A DNA stretch of 64,000 nucleotides, from positions 30,816,670-30,880,669 of the forward strand of contig NC_090185.1 of NCBI RefSeq assembly GCF_024679245.1, given 5' to 3'. This DNA is from Pseudorasbora parva (Eukaryota; Chordata; Actinopteri; Cypriniformes; Gobionidae). Below the pieces are notes generated by a model. That model saw nothing but the letters and a program-made list of their open reading frames with translations. It did no database searches and was not told where the DNA came from. Positions 25,500-37,314 of the stretch are shown in pieces; the first letter of the stretch is position 1, and each line of letters starts with the position of its first letter. The position numbers were made by a program, and so were the translations under genes.

Positions 25500-25670
25500 A
25501 GTGTCCTTGTTACATGTTACATGTATAGTAATAACAGTAAATTATGCATAATTACAGGCTACTTACCCTCAACCAAATCCTAACCCAGTAAGTACATGTA
25601 GTTAATTCATATTACTCAATATTTAAACATAGAATAGCACTGTAACAATGACGCCATAAAATAAAGTGCA
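25500..25670. repeat. Dispersed AT-rich repeat, related to 60-215
   Basis: Shares AATTATGCATAATTACA and neighbouring blocks with the repeat at the start of the window. Confidence 0.5.
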
Positions 25671-25959
25671 ACTTGTCAGAACTTTTGTCAACACAAAAGT
25701 AATAGTCTAAGCACCAATTTTTTCAAAGATATAACCATTTTGAAGTCTGTCAAGACAAACAATTGAAAACCCTGAAAACCCTGGCAGTGATTATTCTCAC
25801 AGTCCTCACCTGCGCCGAAGTAATTTACTGTCAAGTTTTTTTTTACCCCCCTCACGAATTTGACCGATACACTCACTTCTCATTCACACTATGAAGTGAA
25901 GATCATCACTTCAAAGTACAGTACCCCTGCACGCCCACTGAATGTCCCTAACCGCGTGG

Positions 25960-26560
25960 CCTGGCCATCTCTCCGATCTCCCACTCACACTTCAGGATGG
26001 CCAGTATATCCACGCACAGCCTCTCCCTAGATCCCCCTCCAGCTCCTATCATGACATATATGCCACCTGTGGGTGGTAATGTGCTGCCGTATCTTTAAAG
26101 TTGCCATTAATGCTTTTATGTCGGTTTGTAAAAGGATACGGAAACCGCCACGGGTCCATGTAGGCTAATAAAAACCTTATTTTAAACTTCGTAATTGTCA
26201 CCCTGCTGTCTTGGCGGTTTAATGATGATTATAGATGAGATGAAATTATCCTGATCCATCATAATTATGAAGGTCTCTGTACATTCTCTCCCGCTCCGGC
26301 AGTGGCTATAAATGTATATTGCTGCCACTGAGGAACTTTAACCGCAGGCAGTGTTTTACACTATATATGTAAAAAGCTATTCTTACCTGCAGAGCAAACA
26401 GGGACATTTCTGAGGTGAACGGTCAACTGATACTTTAAAGTCAAACTGAACTGACACACGGGCAAAATAATTAATATGACAAGATAATCGCTGAGAGATT
26501 TCATTTCCTGTGAAAGTTGAGGGGTTTGCGCAATTGCATGAGATTTTCAGTAAACAGGTT
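25960..26560. other. Repeat-poor block, candidate conserved non-coding element
   Basis: The core at about 26090-26345 is complex, non-repetitive and dense in TAAT/ATTA and TGAT motifs. No coding potential. It lies 6.6 kb downstream of the adra2a stop. Confidence 0.3.
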
Positions 26561-26770
26561 TAGAATAGTTAAAATTTAAAGGAATACTGCACAAATTAAT
26601 TAATGAAATGAACTCTGATTGGTCAATTTGCATGTCAATCAAACCGTGGTTGTTTTTATTAATTTCTTGAGCATCTGCAGTGCCAGTTAATATACTGTCA
26701 GTCAAAGGATCGGGCTTTAAAAAAAATGCAAGTATTAAAAAATATTCAAGTATTACGACTATTTACAGTT

Positions 26771-26793
26771 TTTTTTTTTTTTTTTTTTTTTTT
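26771..26793. repeat. poly(T) run
   Basis: 23 consecutive T. Confidence 0.95.
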
Positions 26794-29420
26794 CAAAACG
26801 TCATTTAATTGTTTTACTTACGGAAATTTACTAGCAGTTTCTGTAACACAAATTGGATGTTTAAGTCATTTATTTAAATTACATTAAACTGACTTAAAGC
26901 CCCCAGTCAATCCCTTAAAACTCATCTTTGATTATTAAAAACACATGTAAAAGTTTTTTACTGTAGAAAAAAATGATTAATTCCTCAACATAGCTTGAAT
27001 GTAAAGGCCAAAGTATACTTCACTTTTTTATGCGTAGGCTGGTCCGTTCACAGTGACGCGAATTTCATCATCAAAAGAGTACGCGCGTACTGAATGCTGA
27101 CCTCCAGATTTTTTTAATTTTGTACTTTGTACCCTCAGGTTGCACATCTGCATTTAATTCTTTTGCAGTATTTACATGGGATATAATACGTGGTCGCCAT
27201 TTCGAAATGTCCGTCTCGTCGTAGACTTGTTTTCTTATTGGCTATTGTGACCATAGACATCATTGTGACAGTACTGACGTTATTACAATCTTACTCATCC
27301 CGATAAATATCAAACATGTTTGATATGATCAGGATAAGCCCGATTTGCGTTAGTGCAGATCGGGAGGTGCAAGATTTGATCTGTAAACGCCTCACATTAC
27401 CAGATAATCCGTGCCAAACATCGGAACCGATCGAGTCCTGGAGAATATTTTTTCTCCGAGTCTCGGGAGGGGAAAATCGGGCATAACTCGGCATAAAACT
27501 CCTGTAGTGTGAGCCAGGCATTAAATGCAACATAATATTCAATTTTGTTAGATTACACTTGTCAATAATTCAGATTTATACAATTCAAATTCAGATCATT
27601 TTGTCATATTTCTAGCTCCATAGCTGTAAGGCTTCAAAAACTCTCTTCAGAAACCTGAGTGACATCACGGACACAACGTCCATATTTTGTTTTACACATT
27701 TACATATTTTTTACATATTTTTTTTGTAACTCGTGGCGAGAGTTTTCTCAAAACTGCGCATGTGTTGAACACCTGTGAACTCATACATGTCAAAAGAAGT
27801 AACCTTTGCAAGGCTGTGCGTTCGACTGTGTGCATACATTCACATACACGTTAAAAAAAGTATGCTTTCAGCTTAACTCGACACCCATGCATCATTTAGT
27901 ATATGCGGATTAATGAATATGCAAATTAGCCCTGCCTTAACTCACATGACTCAGGTCAACTTTACTGTAGTAAACACTGCATAAAGGTATTGCTGTATAA
28001 AACTTCGAACACAACAGTAATTAATATGATTAGCCTTTGCTTGACTATGATATCAAACAGCCAATAATGTGTTGCTAATGTTACACAAACCATGTTCCCG
28101 TTCAGAGTCACAGTCTGCTGTCGTCTAAAAATCAGCACCCTAAGAAACACTTCTAAAGAAACGTCAGTGGAGAAAGGCACATAGATCAAACCAAATCACC
28201 TTTCACAAATCACACAGTCAACTTGTAGAAGAATGGGGAGAAGACCATAGTGAGCCAAAAGCAACGGGACAAAACGTTTAAACAACGTGATTCAGATTTC
28301 ACTTTCCACAACTACTAGAAGACTTAAAACTGTCAGACAGGAGGCTCACCTCACATCTACGTCGTCAAGCTCAGTCTGAGCCTGAGCAGTACGCTCAGCC
28401 ATCAGGAAGTGAGTGCTTCTAATTGACTTCACTTTTCCCTGAACTCTATGTGTCCAAGTCTATGTGTCCACTTCGCTGTGTCCATTTCTTTTACTGTCTA
28501 TGGCGAAACCAGTCTCAGTCGGGTGCATGTTGTCCTCTGGCCAACGAACAAACCGTGTATGATTATGATTCTGGCAACATTGCACCCTAGTTCACCCTAA
28601 CATTGTAATACACATCATATACATAATTCACTCACTAAAATTTCCATCATTTTTCATATCAAAAGAAAAATATACAGTGATAACGTGGCTTCTCTTCACT
28701 GAAAAAACAGGAAAACGCACACTATCCAATTTACTTAATTATATTATTTGTTTTCTACGCAACAAAATTGTGTTTCTTTTCTAAACGTGATTTTATTTGC
28801 TTTGAATTAATGTAATTCTCTAAAATGTGCAATCTACTAGATTACAATATTTAGGGTAAATGTGAACCAGTTAAGTACTTGAAAATTATTTTTGCTGAAA
28901 CTGTAGTTCCCAGCATACTTTGCTTGGGACTTGACGAGAAGAGTAAAATTTTTGAACTTAAGCGTTATTTCAGTAGGCTATTATTTGATGTGTTTCTGGG
29001 GCAAAAATAGATAAGGGGGAGACATTATATTATAGAGCATTTCATACATAGCACTTGACATGTTCCTTATGTGCTTTTGCTGGCTAATATAATGAAAGCT
29101 AGTTAGTACAGTCCACAAAAAAGTGACCACAAAAATATACAAAAACAAAATAAACTTGTGATTTAATTAAAGAGGCGGGATCTCAAGCCCCCCTCTGCAG
29201 ACCACTGTTGTTAGGGAGCCATATTAAAATCGTTTTGAGACTACTCAACTGGGTTACTTAAAAATTACTCCATTCCATGATGTTGAAGTTATGTCAACAA
29301 ATGATGTTTGTTTAACTTAATTGATTCATGTGGAACCGATGTACACAATTAAATCATGTAAATCTAACAACTTTTTTTCAGTGTTGGCGCTCCACTGCTT
29401 CAGAGAACAGATAATGATAT
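26794..29420. other. Intergenic, scattered decayed MITE sequence
   Basis: The stretch 27001-27890 has features of a non-autonomous element, but its ends cannot be paired with confidence. No gene. Confidence 0.4.
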
Positions 29421-29428
29421 GCTAAAGC

Positions 29429-30918
29429 CAGTGGTGTAAAGTAACGAATTACAAATACTCTCATTACTGTAATTGAGTAGTTTTTCTCAGGAATCGTACT
29501 TTTTTAAGTAGTTTAAAAACAGTGTAATTTTACTTGAGTACATTTTAAGTGCTATATCGGTCCTTTTACTGCGCTATTTTCCCTAAACCTGCCGTCGCTA
29601 CATCATGTTTATTTATTTTTCCTGTCAACATGATTGGCTAAGATCAATAATCAGTCCTGTGTCTCCGTGCGTCACTCGCGTGACTCCGTCAAATCAACGA
29701 CCAGCCTAGAGTCATAGGCACGCGAGCTTTATGAAAGGGGTAAGTGCTGGCTACTGTATGATGACTGAAATCGTCAAATGGCCTAAACAATTACTACAAA
29801 TTGACTGCAGAATATTACATTTTCTAATACATGCATACGTGTTCTGTTAGCGCAGCACAAGCTCGCAGTGCCATCTGCTGAAAACACTTCATTTAGCTTG
29901 ATTGTTTGCCAGGCTTCAAAGTGCATTAAGCATTAACCCTTTGTTACTGTTAGATTTTTGTCCCTTACGTTGATTTCGTTTAACATGTAAACGCATTAAA
30001 CCTACTTTCTGTCAGCTTATTGAAGCGCATATTTTAATGTAATGTGTTCTCACGTGGCGATTTTAAATTGTAAGCCGTGTATATAGCAAATAACTTTTAT
30101 AAAACATCAGATTTATATTTCAATCAGATTTATATTTTAATTGCAAGCAAAAATAATCAGTGGTGAAAACCATTTACTCGATGTTACTCGAGTTAATCGA
30201 TTCTGATTTCTTTTCTTTTTACAGAGAAAACGTCCATTGAAATTAAAGCAAAGAAATATTAAGAAATATTTTTTTTGTTCTTACTGAGAGTCCTCCATAA
30301 AAGAGTAAGTTACATTTTTAATTTGCAGGGTATAAGGTGGACTAACATTCATAGCATAATACTCACTACTCTTGAGTACTTTTAAAACGGCTACTTTTTA
30401 CTCCTACTTTGAGTAGTATTTAGGAGAGGTACTTTTACTCTACACTGTAAAAAAAAAAAAAATGTTGGTTTTTGTTGGTTTAACTTAAAAAAATAAGCAA
30501 CCTGGTTGCCTCAAAATTTTGAGTTTATTGAAATTAAAAATTTGAGTTGATACAATGAAGGAAATTTGTTTAATAAATAGAAACTCAAAATATTATTGTA
30601 TCTGAACCACATAAAAAATGTGATAAATCATGAAAATAGCACTATTTGGCATGTTTCTCTGCATCATTAGAAATAAAACACACACAATTACCCAATATGC
30701 TTACAAAATCTTTTAATAATATTTTAATAAAGGTTGTCGAATCTCAAAAAATGTTAATTGTATTAACTCACAATTTTAATTTCAATGAACTCAAAATTTT
30801 TAGGGCAACCAGGTAACTTTTTTCTAAATAATTTTTTACTGTGTACTTAAATTACATTTTTTGACAAGTAACAGTAATTCTACTTGAGTACGCTTTTTCA
30901 GTACTCTTTCCACCACTG
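29429..30918. mobile_element. hAT-type element, 1.49 kb
   Basis: The perfect target duplication GCTAAAGC lies at 29421-29428 and 30919-30926. The ends are CAGTGGTG and CACCACTG. Internal blocks such as ACTTGAGTA recur in both directions. A foldback MITE is inserted at 30443-30843. Confidence 0.9.
30443..30843. mobile_element. Foldback MITE, copy 1 (inside the hAT element)
   Basis: The ends CACTGTAAAAA and TTTTTACTGTG are inverted and TA flanks both. The interior is a long imperfect palindrome (AACCTGGTTGCCTCAAAATT against AAAATTTTTAGGGCAACC). Confidence 0.8.
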
Positions 30919-31024
30919 GCTAAAGCCCACCAGCACCTTGACGTGATTGGTTACATGGTAGTTTGTGATGTCATAAACAAACCGCCTTTGCTTCAAGGAG
31001 AAAATACTCGGCAATAGTGTTGAC

Positions 31025-31427
31025 ACAGTGTAAAAAAAAATGTGTTGGTTTTTGTTGGTTTAACTTAACAAAGTAAGTAACCTGGTTGCCTTAAAATTTT
31101 GAGTTTATTGAAATTAAACATTTGAGTTGATACAATGAAGGAAATTTGTTTAATAAATAGAAACTCAAAATATTTTTGTATCTGAACCACATAAAAAATT
31201 TGATAAATCATGAAAAGAGCACCATTTGGCATGTTGCACTGCGTCATCACAAATAAAACACACACAATTACCCAATATGCATACAAAATATTTTTATAAT
31301 ATTTTAATAAAGGTTGTAGAATGTCAAAAAAAATTTCATTGTATTAACTCAAAAATTTAATTTCAATAAACTCGAAATTTTAAGGTAACCAGGTAACTTT
31401 TTTCCTAAATAATTTTTTGACAGTGCA
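31025..31427. mobile_element. Foldback MITE, copy 2
   Basis: Nearly the same 400-bp palindromic sequence as 30443-30843, starting ACAGTGTAAAAA and ending TTTTTTGACAGTG. Confidence 0.8.
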
Positions 31428-31429
31428 TG

Positions 31430-32318
31430 AATTTGCACATGGTTTGTCTGAAAGCATAATTAAAACACCACATAGACATATAAACAACATAAAAAAACTA
31501 GATTTTCACCACAAGGGGTATTAAAAAATGTTATTGATAATAGCTTTACTTATTTTGATGAGTTAAAGCAATGTAAAAAGTAAAACAGGTTGTCATAACG
31601 TATATATCATATGTTGTAAAGTTTTCATGAGTGTAAACTGTTCCTGCCCCAGTGTGTATTTTAATACCCATCCCAATCAATAATTTGCCTTATACACTTC
31701 CATTATAAAATCATCACTTTAAGTAATTTGGCCTCTGAGAAGATACTTTCAACTCTTTCACTCCATTTAAACCTAACTTGTATTATTCTCAGAAGCCTTT
31801 TTTCTGTATTTTGCAAAATCTTCAGTAACATTTCTATAATGATACCAGACAAAAAAAAACCTGTTCTGTACTTTTTATTTTTTCAATGTTTTCTCTCTTT
31901 GTTAGAGTGTGTGCAAATACATTTTTTTTTTAGATCTCAATGGTAAAACACGTAAAACCAGGAGACAACCAGAAAACAGCCAATATATATCGAAGTGAGT
32001 CATACATCACGATTCGTTTTTTCAGGTATGGCAATAATGCACAGTGACGGGTAGTTTGTAGATGTCATTTCAAACCTTTGTTTTGAGCCGTAGTACTCGG
32101 GTCACACTTCAATTGGACTGGACACTCGCTCAATCTCACTCCGACTGGATCTCTCCGTGCATCCCAAGAAAACAGAACGCACACTGTAATAGTCCTGACC
32201 CCACCTTGACCTGGAGAGGCTCTGTTGTCAGTCACTGGATATCTTGCTGAATATTCAACTCTTTTGTTGTGCGTTTCTACAAATTGGCCAGCTAAACCAA
32301 CAGCCAAGTATGACAGAG
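31430..32318. other. Intergenic, downstream of adra2a
   Basis: No gene. Largely unique sequence. Confidence 0.4.
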
Positions 32319-32324
32319 TTTATT
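32319..32324 (-). terminator. adra2a: Candidate adra2a polyadenylation signal
   Basis: AATAAA on the minus strand about 640 nt after the adra2a stop. It is the nearest good signal I see; the true end may differ. Confidence 0.3.
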
Positions 32325-32966
32325 AGTCGCAGACTGGAACTAATTCGCTTGTGTTGTGGCACTAAAGATCCATCCATTATATCTAGGGTGACATATAAAA
32401 TCTACATCAGGAGCCAGAGAAATTTGTTGTGACACCAGCCTGTCAGGTTCCAGTCAGACGAGCTCAACATCTTTTTTGCTTAATGGTCCATGACGAGATT
32501 TGAAATGAACCGTTACTGGCAAGGATAAAACCACCGAACAATATCAACACCTTCACTGTTAATTACATAATATGTCAGGGAAATAAACACGCCCTGCGAG
32601 AAGACATCGACATGCACATTGTGGATAGTTTTCACAGCAGTCCAAATCAACAATCCTTAGTCTTTTGGCACTTTTTCAGTTGTTTTTCACATTCGACAGG
32701 GTTTGTGATGCATAAACGTCCCTCCGCGTTGGCAGAAGATGAACAATCACAGTTACGAAACTTCACACATCAAGAACGACACAATTCACTTCTGAAATGG
32801 ACGCCACATATTGTGCTGTATTTGCATAACCATGCATTTGTACAAAGCATGAGTGTCTTTTTTCCCCCTCGGCCTTAATGACACACAACACGCCGGCTTA
32901 GTACACAAGTACTTCCCTTAAACAGCAGGTGATATATTACATTTGATAAAGGAAACACAGCCCGAA

Positions 32967-34121
32967 TTACACCATCCTCCTGTTATCTCTCCGGCAGAGG
33001 ATCTTCTTGAAGGATCTGCGGAAGTCATTATTGAAGATGGTGTATATAATGGGATTGAGGGAGCTGTTGCAGTAGCCGAACCAGAAGAAGAACTTGAAAA
33101 GCGCTGAGTGGACGCAGTCGCAAAACGCCGTCAACGTGTAGGTGAAGAAAAACGGGAACCAGCAGATGACGAACACGCCTATGACCACCGCCAGGACGAA
33201 GGTGAAGCGCTTTTCCCGGTTCTGACGGCCCTTCCACCTGCTGGTCTTGGCGGCCTGGCAGGCCTCGTGCTTTTCGGCGTCCCCCGGTTTGATTTGGCTC
33301 AGCTTGGTCTTTCCCTTTGAGCTCTTCTTCTTGAGGGAGCAAGGGTTGGGGACCTTGTCGTCCGAGGAGGATGACTCCTCCATGTCCATGCCGTTTACCG
33401 CGCCCTTGTCGTCCGGTTCGACGTTTGGATCCCCGTTAAGCTTCTCGTGGGGGTCGTTTTCCTTCTTGCCCGCTTCCTTTTTCCTCCGGTCCCCCGGAGG
33501 CGCTCTGGTTCGCTTCTTGGCGATCTGGTAGATTCGGATGTACACGAGGACCATGATGATGCAAGGCAAGAAGAACGACCCGATGGAAGAGGAAATAATG
33601 TACCATTTTTCTCTGTTGATTTCACAGATGTTCCCCTCTTCCTTCTCCATGGTGATAAGTGGCGGGAAGGAGATCACAGCGGCGATGACCCAAACTACAA
33701 AAATGATGCGTTTGATTCGCTTCGGCGTGCGCTTGAGGTTGTACTCGATGGCTTGTGTGATCGACCAGTACCTGTCCAGACTGATGGCGCACAGGTGAGT
33801 GATCGAGGCCGTGCAGAAAAGCACATCCAAGGCCAGGTAGATTTCGCACCACACCTGCCCGAAGACCCAGCAGCCCATCAGCTCATTCGCCAAGGAGAAC
33901 GGCATCACCAGGGTGGCCACCAGTATGTCAGCAAAGGCCAGCGAGACGAGGAACAGGTTTTGGGGAGCCCGGAGAGCTCGGCTCGTGAACACGGCGATGA
34001 TGACCAGCACATTGCCGAAAACGATGAGGAGGATGAGAAGCCCCACCAGGACGCTCAAAGGAAGGGCCACTAGAAGTGTGTACGAGTGCTCTGTCCCGTT
34101 GGTCACGTTGTCACACCCCAT
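32967..34121 (-). CDS. adra2a: Alpha-2A adrenergic receptor (Gi-coupled GPCR)
   Basis: An intronless 384-residue seven-helix receptor on the plasma membrane for adrenaline and noradrenaline; it lowers cAMP through Gi/o. Visible: N-glycosylation sites at Asn5 and Asn8; TM1 about 19-44 with GN; disulfide cysteines Cys92 and Cys166; the amine-binding Asp99 in TM3; DRY at 116-118; TM5 serines 178, 179 and 182; a large third loop (about 201-303) with the acidic serine cluster EESSSSDD (248-255), matching the GRK sites of mammalian alpha-2A; CWFP 320-323 in TM6; NPIIY 356-360 in TM7; and Cys376 as likely palmitoylation site. The length is typical of fish adra2a, shorter than human because of the third loop. 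Subtype rests on sequence and on linkage to shoc2. The first ATG gives a normal short N-terminus. Confidence 0.96.
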   Translation of the reverse strand: MGCDNVTNGTEHSYTLLVALPLSVLVGLLILLIVFGNVLVIIAVFTSRALRAPQNLFLVSLAFADILVATLVMPFSLANELMGCWVFGQVWCEIYLALDVLFCTASITHLCAISLDRYWSITQAIEYNLKRTPKRIKRIIFVVWVIAAVISFPPLITMEKEEGNICEINREKWYIISSSIGSFFLPCIIMVLVYIRIYQIAKKRTRAPPGDRRKKEAGKKENDPHEKLNGDPNVEPDDKGAVNGMDMEESSSSDDKVPNPCSLKKKSSKGKTKLSQIKPGDAEKHEACQAAKTSRWKGRQNREKRFTFVLAVVIGVFVICWFPFFFTYTLTAFCDCVHSALFKFFFWFGYCNSSLNPIIYTIFNNDFRRSFKKILCRRDNRRMV

Positions 34122-34623
34122 TGCTGAGAATCACAATCTCTTCCTCTCACAACTGAAATTATGTTTTCAGTTGATGGCACTTCATTTTTTTCTGTATTAT
34201 TGAAGGCAAAAGTGACATTTTCGGTCACTTTGACGACTAAAAAAAAATGGAAAACTCTATTATTATAAGAAATAAGGATACATTTATTTAATAGGATCAT
34301 AAAAATAAGGTAAACAATCACTTTAAGCAATACCACAATATTACACTAAAAGAAAAAAGTAAGGCACGAATGGACCTTACCTTAGCTGGGAAAAAAGCCT
34401 GATACGACCCACAAACTTATCAAGCCATCCAAGAAATCTTCATCAGAGTGTAACTTCTTTTTTTTAAGTCGCTCAGCATGACAAAAACGGCGAGGTTAAT
34501 TGTTCGCATCTCGTCGGTGGTGCGTGCAAAGACCGCGCTTCATCATCAGCGCTCAACTCAGCTGTGCGCGCGCAGGATGTGTCTCGCGCACAGAGCTAAT
34601 AGAGGCGCGTAATCACATTAGCT

Positions 34624-34624
34624 T

Positions 34625-34711
<87 letters not shown>
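34624..34711. repeat. Compound (GT)n(GA)n microsatellite
   Basis: GT to 34648, then GA to 34711. If the TATA box at 34873 is used, this tract lies in the adra2a leader, about 500 nt before the ATG. Confidence 0.95.
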
Positions 34712-34714
<3 letters not shown>

Positions 34715-34872
34715 GCGCGCTCGCTTGAGTTCTAAACGACTTCCCTCGTATGCTGTACTTGAGCCACGCCCTCTTATTCTCGTCACACCAGCCTCCAAAA
34801 TTACGTTGCTTAGCAGCCGCCAAGAGTAGCGAGGTGGAGACGTCAAAAGCACTTAAAACTTCTTAAAACACT

Positions 34873-34879
34873 CTTTATA
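34873..34879 (-). promoter_or_regulatory. adra2a: Candidate adra2a TATA box
   Basis: On the minus strand the motif TATAAAG lies about 750 nt upstream of the adra2a ATG, predicting transcription start near 34845 and a leader of about 720 nt. Mammalian ADRA2A is also TATA-driven with a long leader. Position and strand fit; there is no direct evidence of initiation. Confidence 0.35.
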
Positions 34880-35410
34880 AGTGCCTGACGGGTTTAATTC
34901 ACTTAAACAATTTGTCCGTTTTAGTGATGAGAGAATCTACTAAGTGGCTTTGTTTGTCGGTGATAATATTAACAAAGTACAAACATTATCTAAAAAAATG
35001 TTATAAAATTTAATTATGCAGTACTTTATGATAATTAAGTAGATAAAGGTGAGTTATATACGCAGAGGTGAATTTCAAATAAATTTTTACCCTAAAAGTA
35101 AAGGAATATCTACCTGACTAACGTTAAATATGTTGAGCTGACTGAAGTTGCCAGGATTCGCACTCACTGAGATCCTGCTCATTTCCGTGACGTTTCCAGG
35201 GCTGAAAATCAGCCATTTTAAAATCCCTTCACATTTTTCAGGCTCTCCGTGACCGTGGGAACCCTAATAATAACCAAAAACGTTACTGCGAGTAACTAGT
35301 TTTTTTCAAGTAACCAGGCTAAGAGATGAATGAGAAGCGGATGAGCGCGGAGGACGCGCCCGCTCAGTCAGGAGCGGTGAAACAGCGACACCTCCCGGGA
35401 TCAACCATAT

Positions 35411-35660
35411 GCTGAATCCGAAATCGCCCCCTAAATTCCCTGCATTAATCCACTCATATTTGAAGGAGTGAATGAAAACGAGTGAGTGAATTCGGACAGC
35501 TGTTGTGTGTACATCGGCTGTTGACTCGCTATTGCGGCGCATTATGGGATTTATTGAGTGCACCCAAAAACGTCCACCATGGTTTCGGACACCACTTCAA
35601 ATGGATGTCCCCTCAAATAATGCCCTATTTAAGGTTATATGGGGCGATTTCGGATTCAGC
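35411..35660. mobile_element. 250-bp MITE with perfect 20-bp ends
   Basis: GCTGAATCCGAAATCGCCCC at the left is exactly inverted at 35641-35660. A partial inverted copy lies at about 62665-62820. Confidence 0.85.
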
Positions 35661-35879
35661 CATAGACTAATATAAAATATTATGGGAAATGAACAAAAAT
35701 AAACTATTTTATAGCTCAGGTTTTTCGAAGAGAGCAGTCTCAGCTCTGTACATTCTCAACTAGCTTCATGGTGCATTATGGGATAGTCTATGCATTTTAA
35801 ACAGTATTGAATACTTTTTTCTGCTCGGTTTAAACACATCAAATAATTTTTTTTTTATATTTGAAATGTTTTTTTAATG

Positions 35880-36059
35880 ACAGACGATTGGATGGATGGA
35901 CGACAGATATAGATGGGTAGTTGGATGGAAGATAGATAAACAGACAGATAGACAAGATGGATGGACAGCTAGATAGATGGATAGATGGACTGACAGACGG
36001 ATGGACAGATAGATAGATGGGTTGTTGGATGGATAGACAAACACCCTGATAGATAGATG

Positions 36060-36138
<79 letters not shown>

Positions 36139-36167
36139 GGGTTGTTGGATGGATAGACAAACACCCT

Positions 36168-36247
<80 letters not shown>

Positions 36248-36330
36248 TAGACTGACAGACGGATGGATGGATGGATGGACTGACAGATAAATAGACTGAC
36301 AGATGGGTGGACAGATAGATAGATGACGAT
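35880..36330. repeat. (GATA)n / (GATG)n tract
   Basis: A long tetranucleotide array. The interruption GATGGGTTGTTGGATGGATA plus its neighbours occurs twice exactly 120 bp apart (36017 and 36137), showing internal duplication. Confidence 0.95.
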
Positions 36331-36334
36331 TTGA

Positions 36335-37155
36335 CATTCGTAAGGCAGTCAAATGAACATTTATTTGAAGAATGCTTATCAAAGCAAAGACTTGATCTGA
36401 CGGAAGAGGGTCCTGTTACTCGTTCGGGCTGAGTCAGAAAGAAAGAGAAAACACCTTTAAGGCTGTTTTTCTAGAGAAAAGTAGCTTAGACACAGTCCGC
36501 ACAACACTTGATACCATATGAAGTGTAAAAAACGAAACAAAAAACAAACATTTTGCAGTTACGAAAGAGCAACATTTTGTTTTTATCTCTTGTACTTTTT
36601 TACATCCCTGTCCACCCAACCAGACAAATATGAATCTTAAAAAAAAAAGAGAGAAAGAAAGAAAGAAAAACAACATGCTTGATTCCTATACATAGCAAGG
36701 CAAGAAAAAAGCAGGAAACAACATTCCTATGTTTAAAAAAACAAAACAAAACATGGAATATGACCTTCATTTATACAGCTTCTATGGCCTAAATGCACAG
36801 ACAATATAAAAATAATAAAGCATACCCTTACGCTCCAATCATAAGGATTCACCAGAACAATACAAGATCAAAATAAAAATTGCCACCACGGCTGATTAGA
36901 ACTGCACTGTCATTATTCACCATCAAAAGCACATTTTTTGACTACATTCCTGATTTGTGATGCACTCATCTGATCAAAACTGATCATACCATTACCTTAA
37001 GTAAAAACCAGCCTCTCTCCTGCATAAATGGCACATAAATTAAAACAAATGTAACTTAAAATGGGACATGTGTCCCTAATGCACGTCTCACTTGAAGTAC
37101 TCAAAGGCATTTATTGTCACATAATTCCATTTCGTTAACATCTAACTAATCCCTC

Positions 37156-37204
<49 letters not shown>

Positions 37205-37314
37205 AAAACTCAAATGTACAGTTCTAAGCTTTTATACAAAACCAGGAATGCAATGCCTCTGGTGTATAGTTAAGCATGAACAGAGAAAGCCCTTTTTACA
37301 ATGTTTGTGTTGTT
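36335..37314. other. Intergenic between adra2a and shoc2
   Basis: A/T-rich with no gene. A (CA) run with CG interruptions lies at 37157-37201. Confidence 0.45.

Noticed and set aside
27001..27890. A single large MITE with AAGTATACTT/AAGTATGCTT ends
   Set aside because: The ends pair over too few bases and no target duplication was found.
33447..34073. 208-codon plus-strand frame opposite adra2a
   Set aside because: Shadow of the GC-rich receptor coding sequence; no independent homology.
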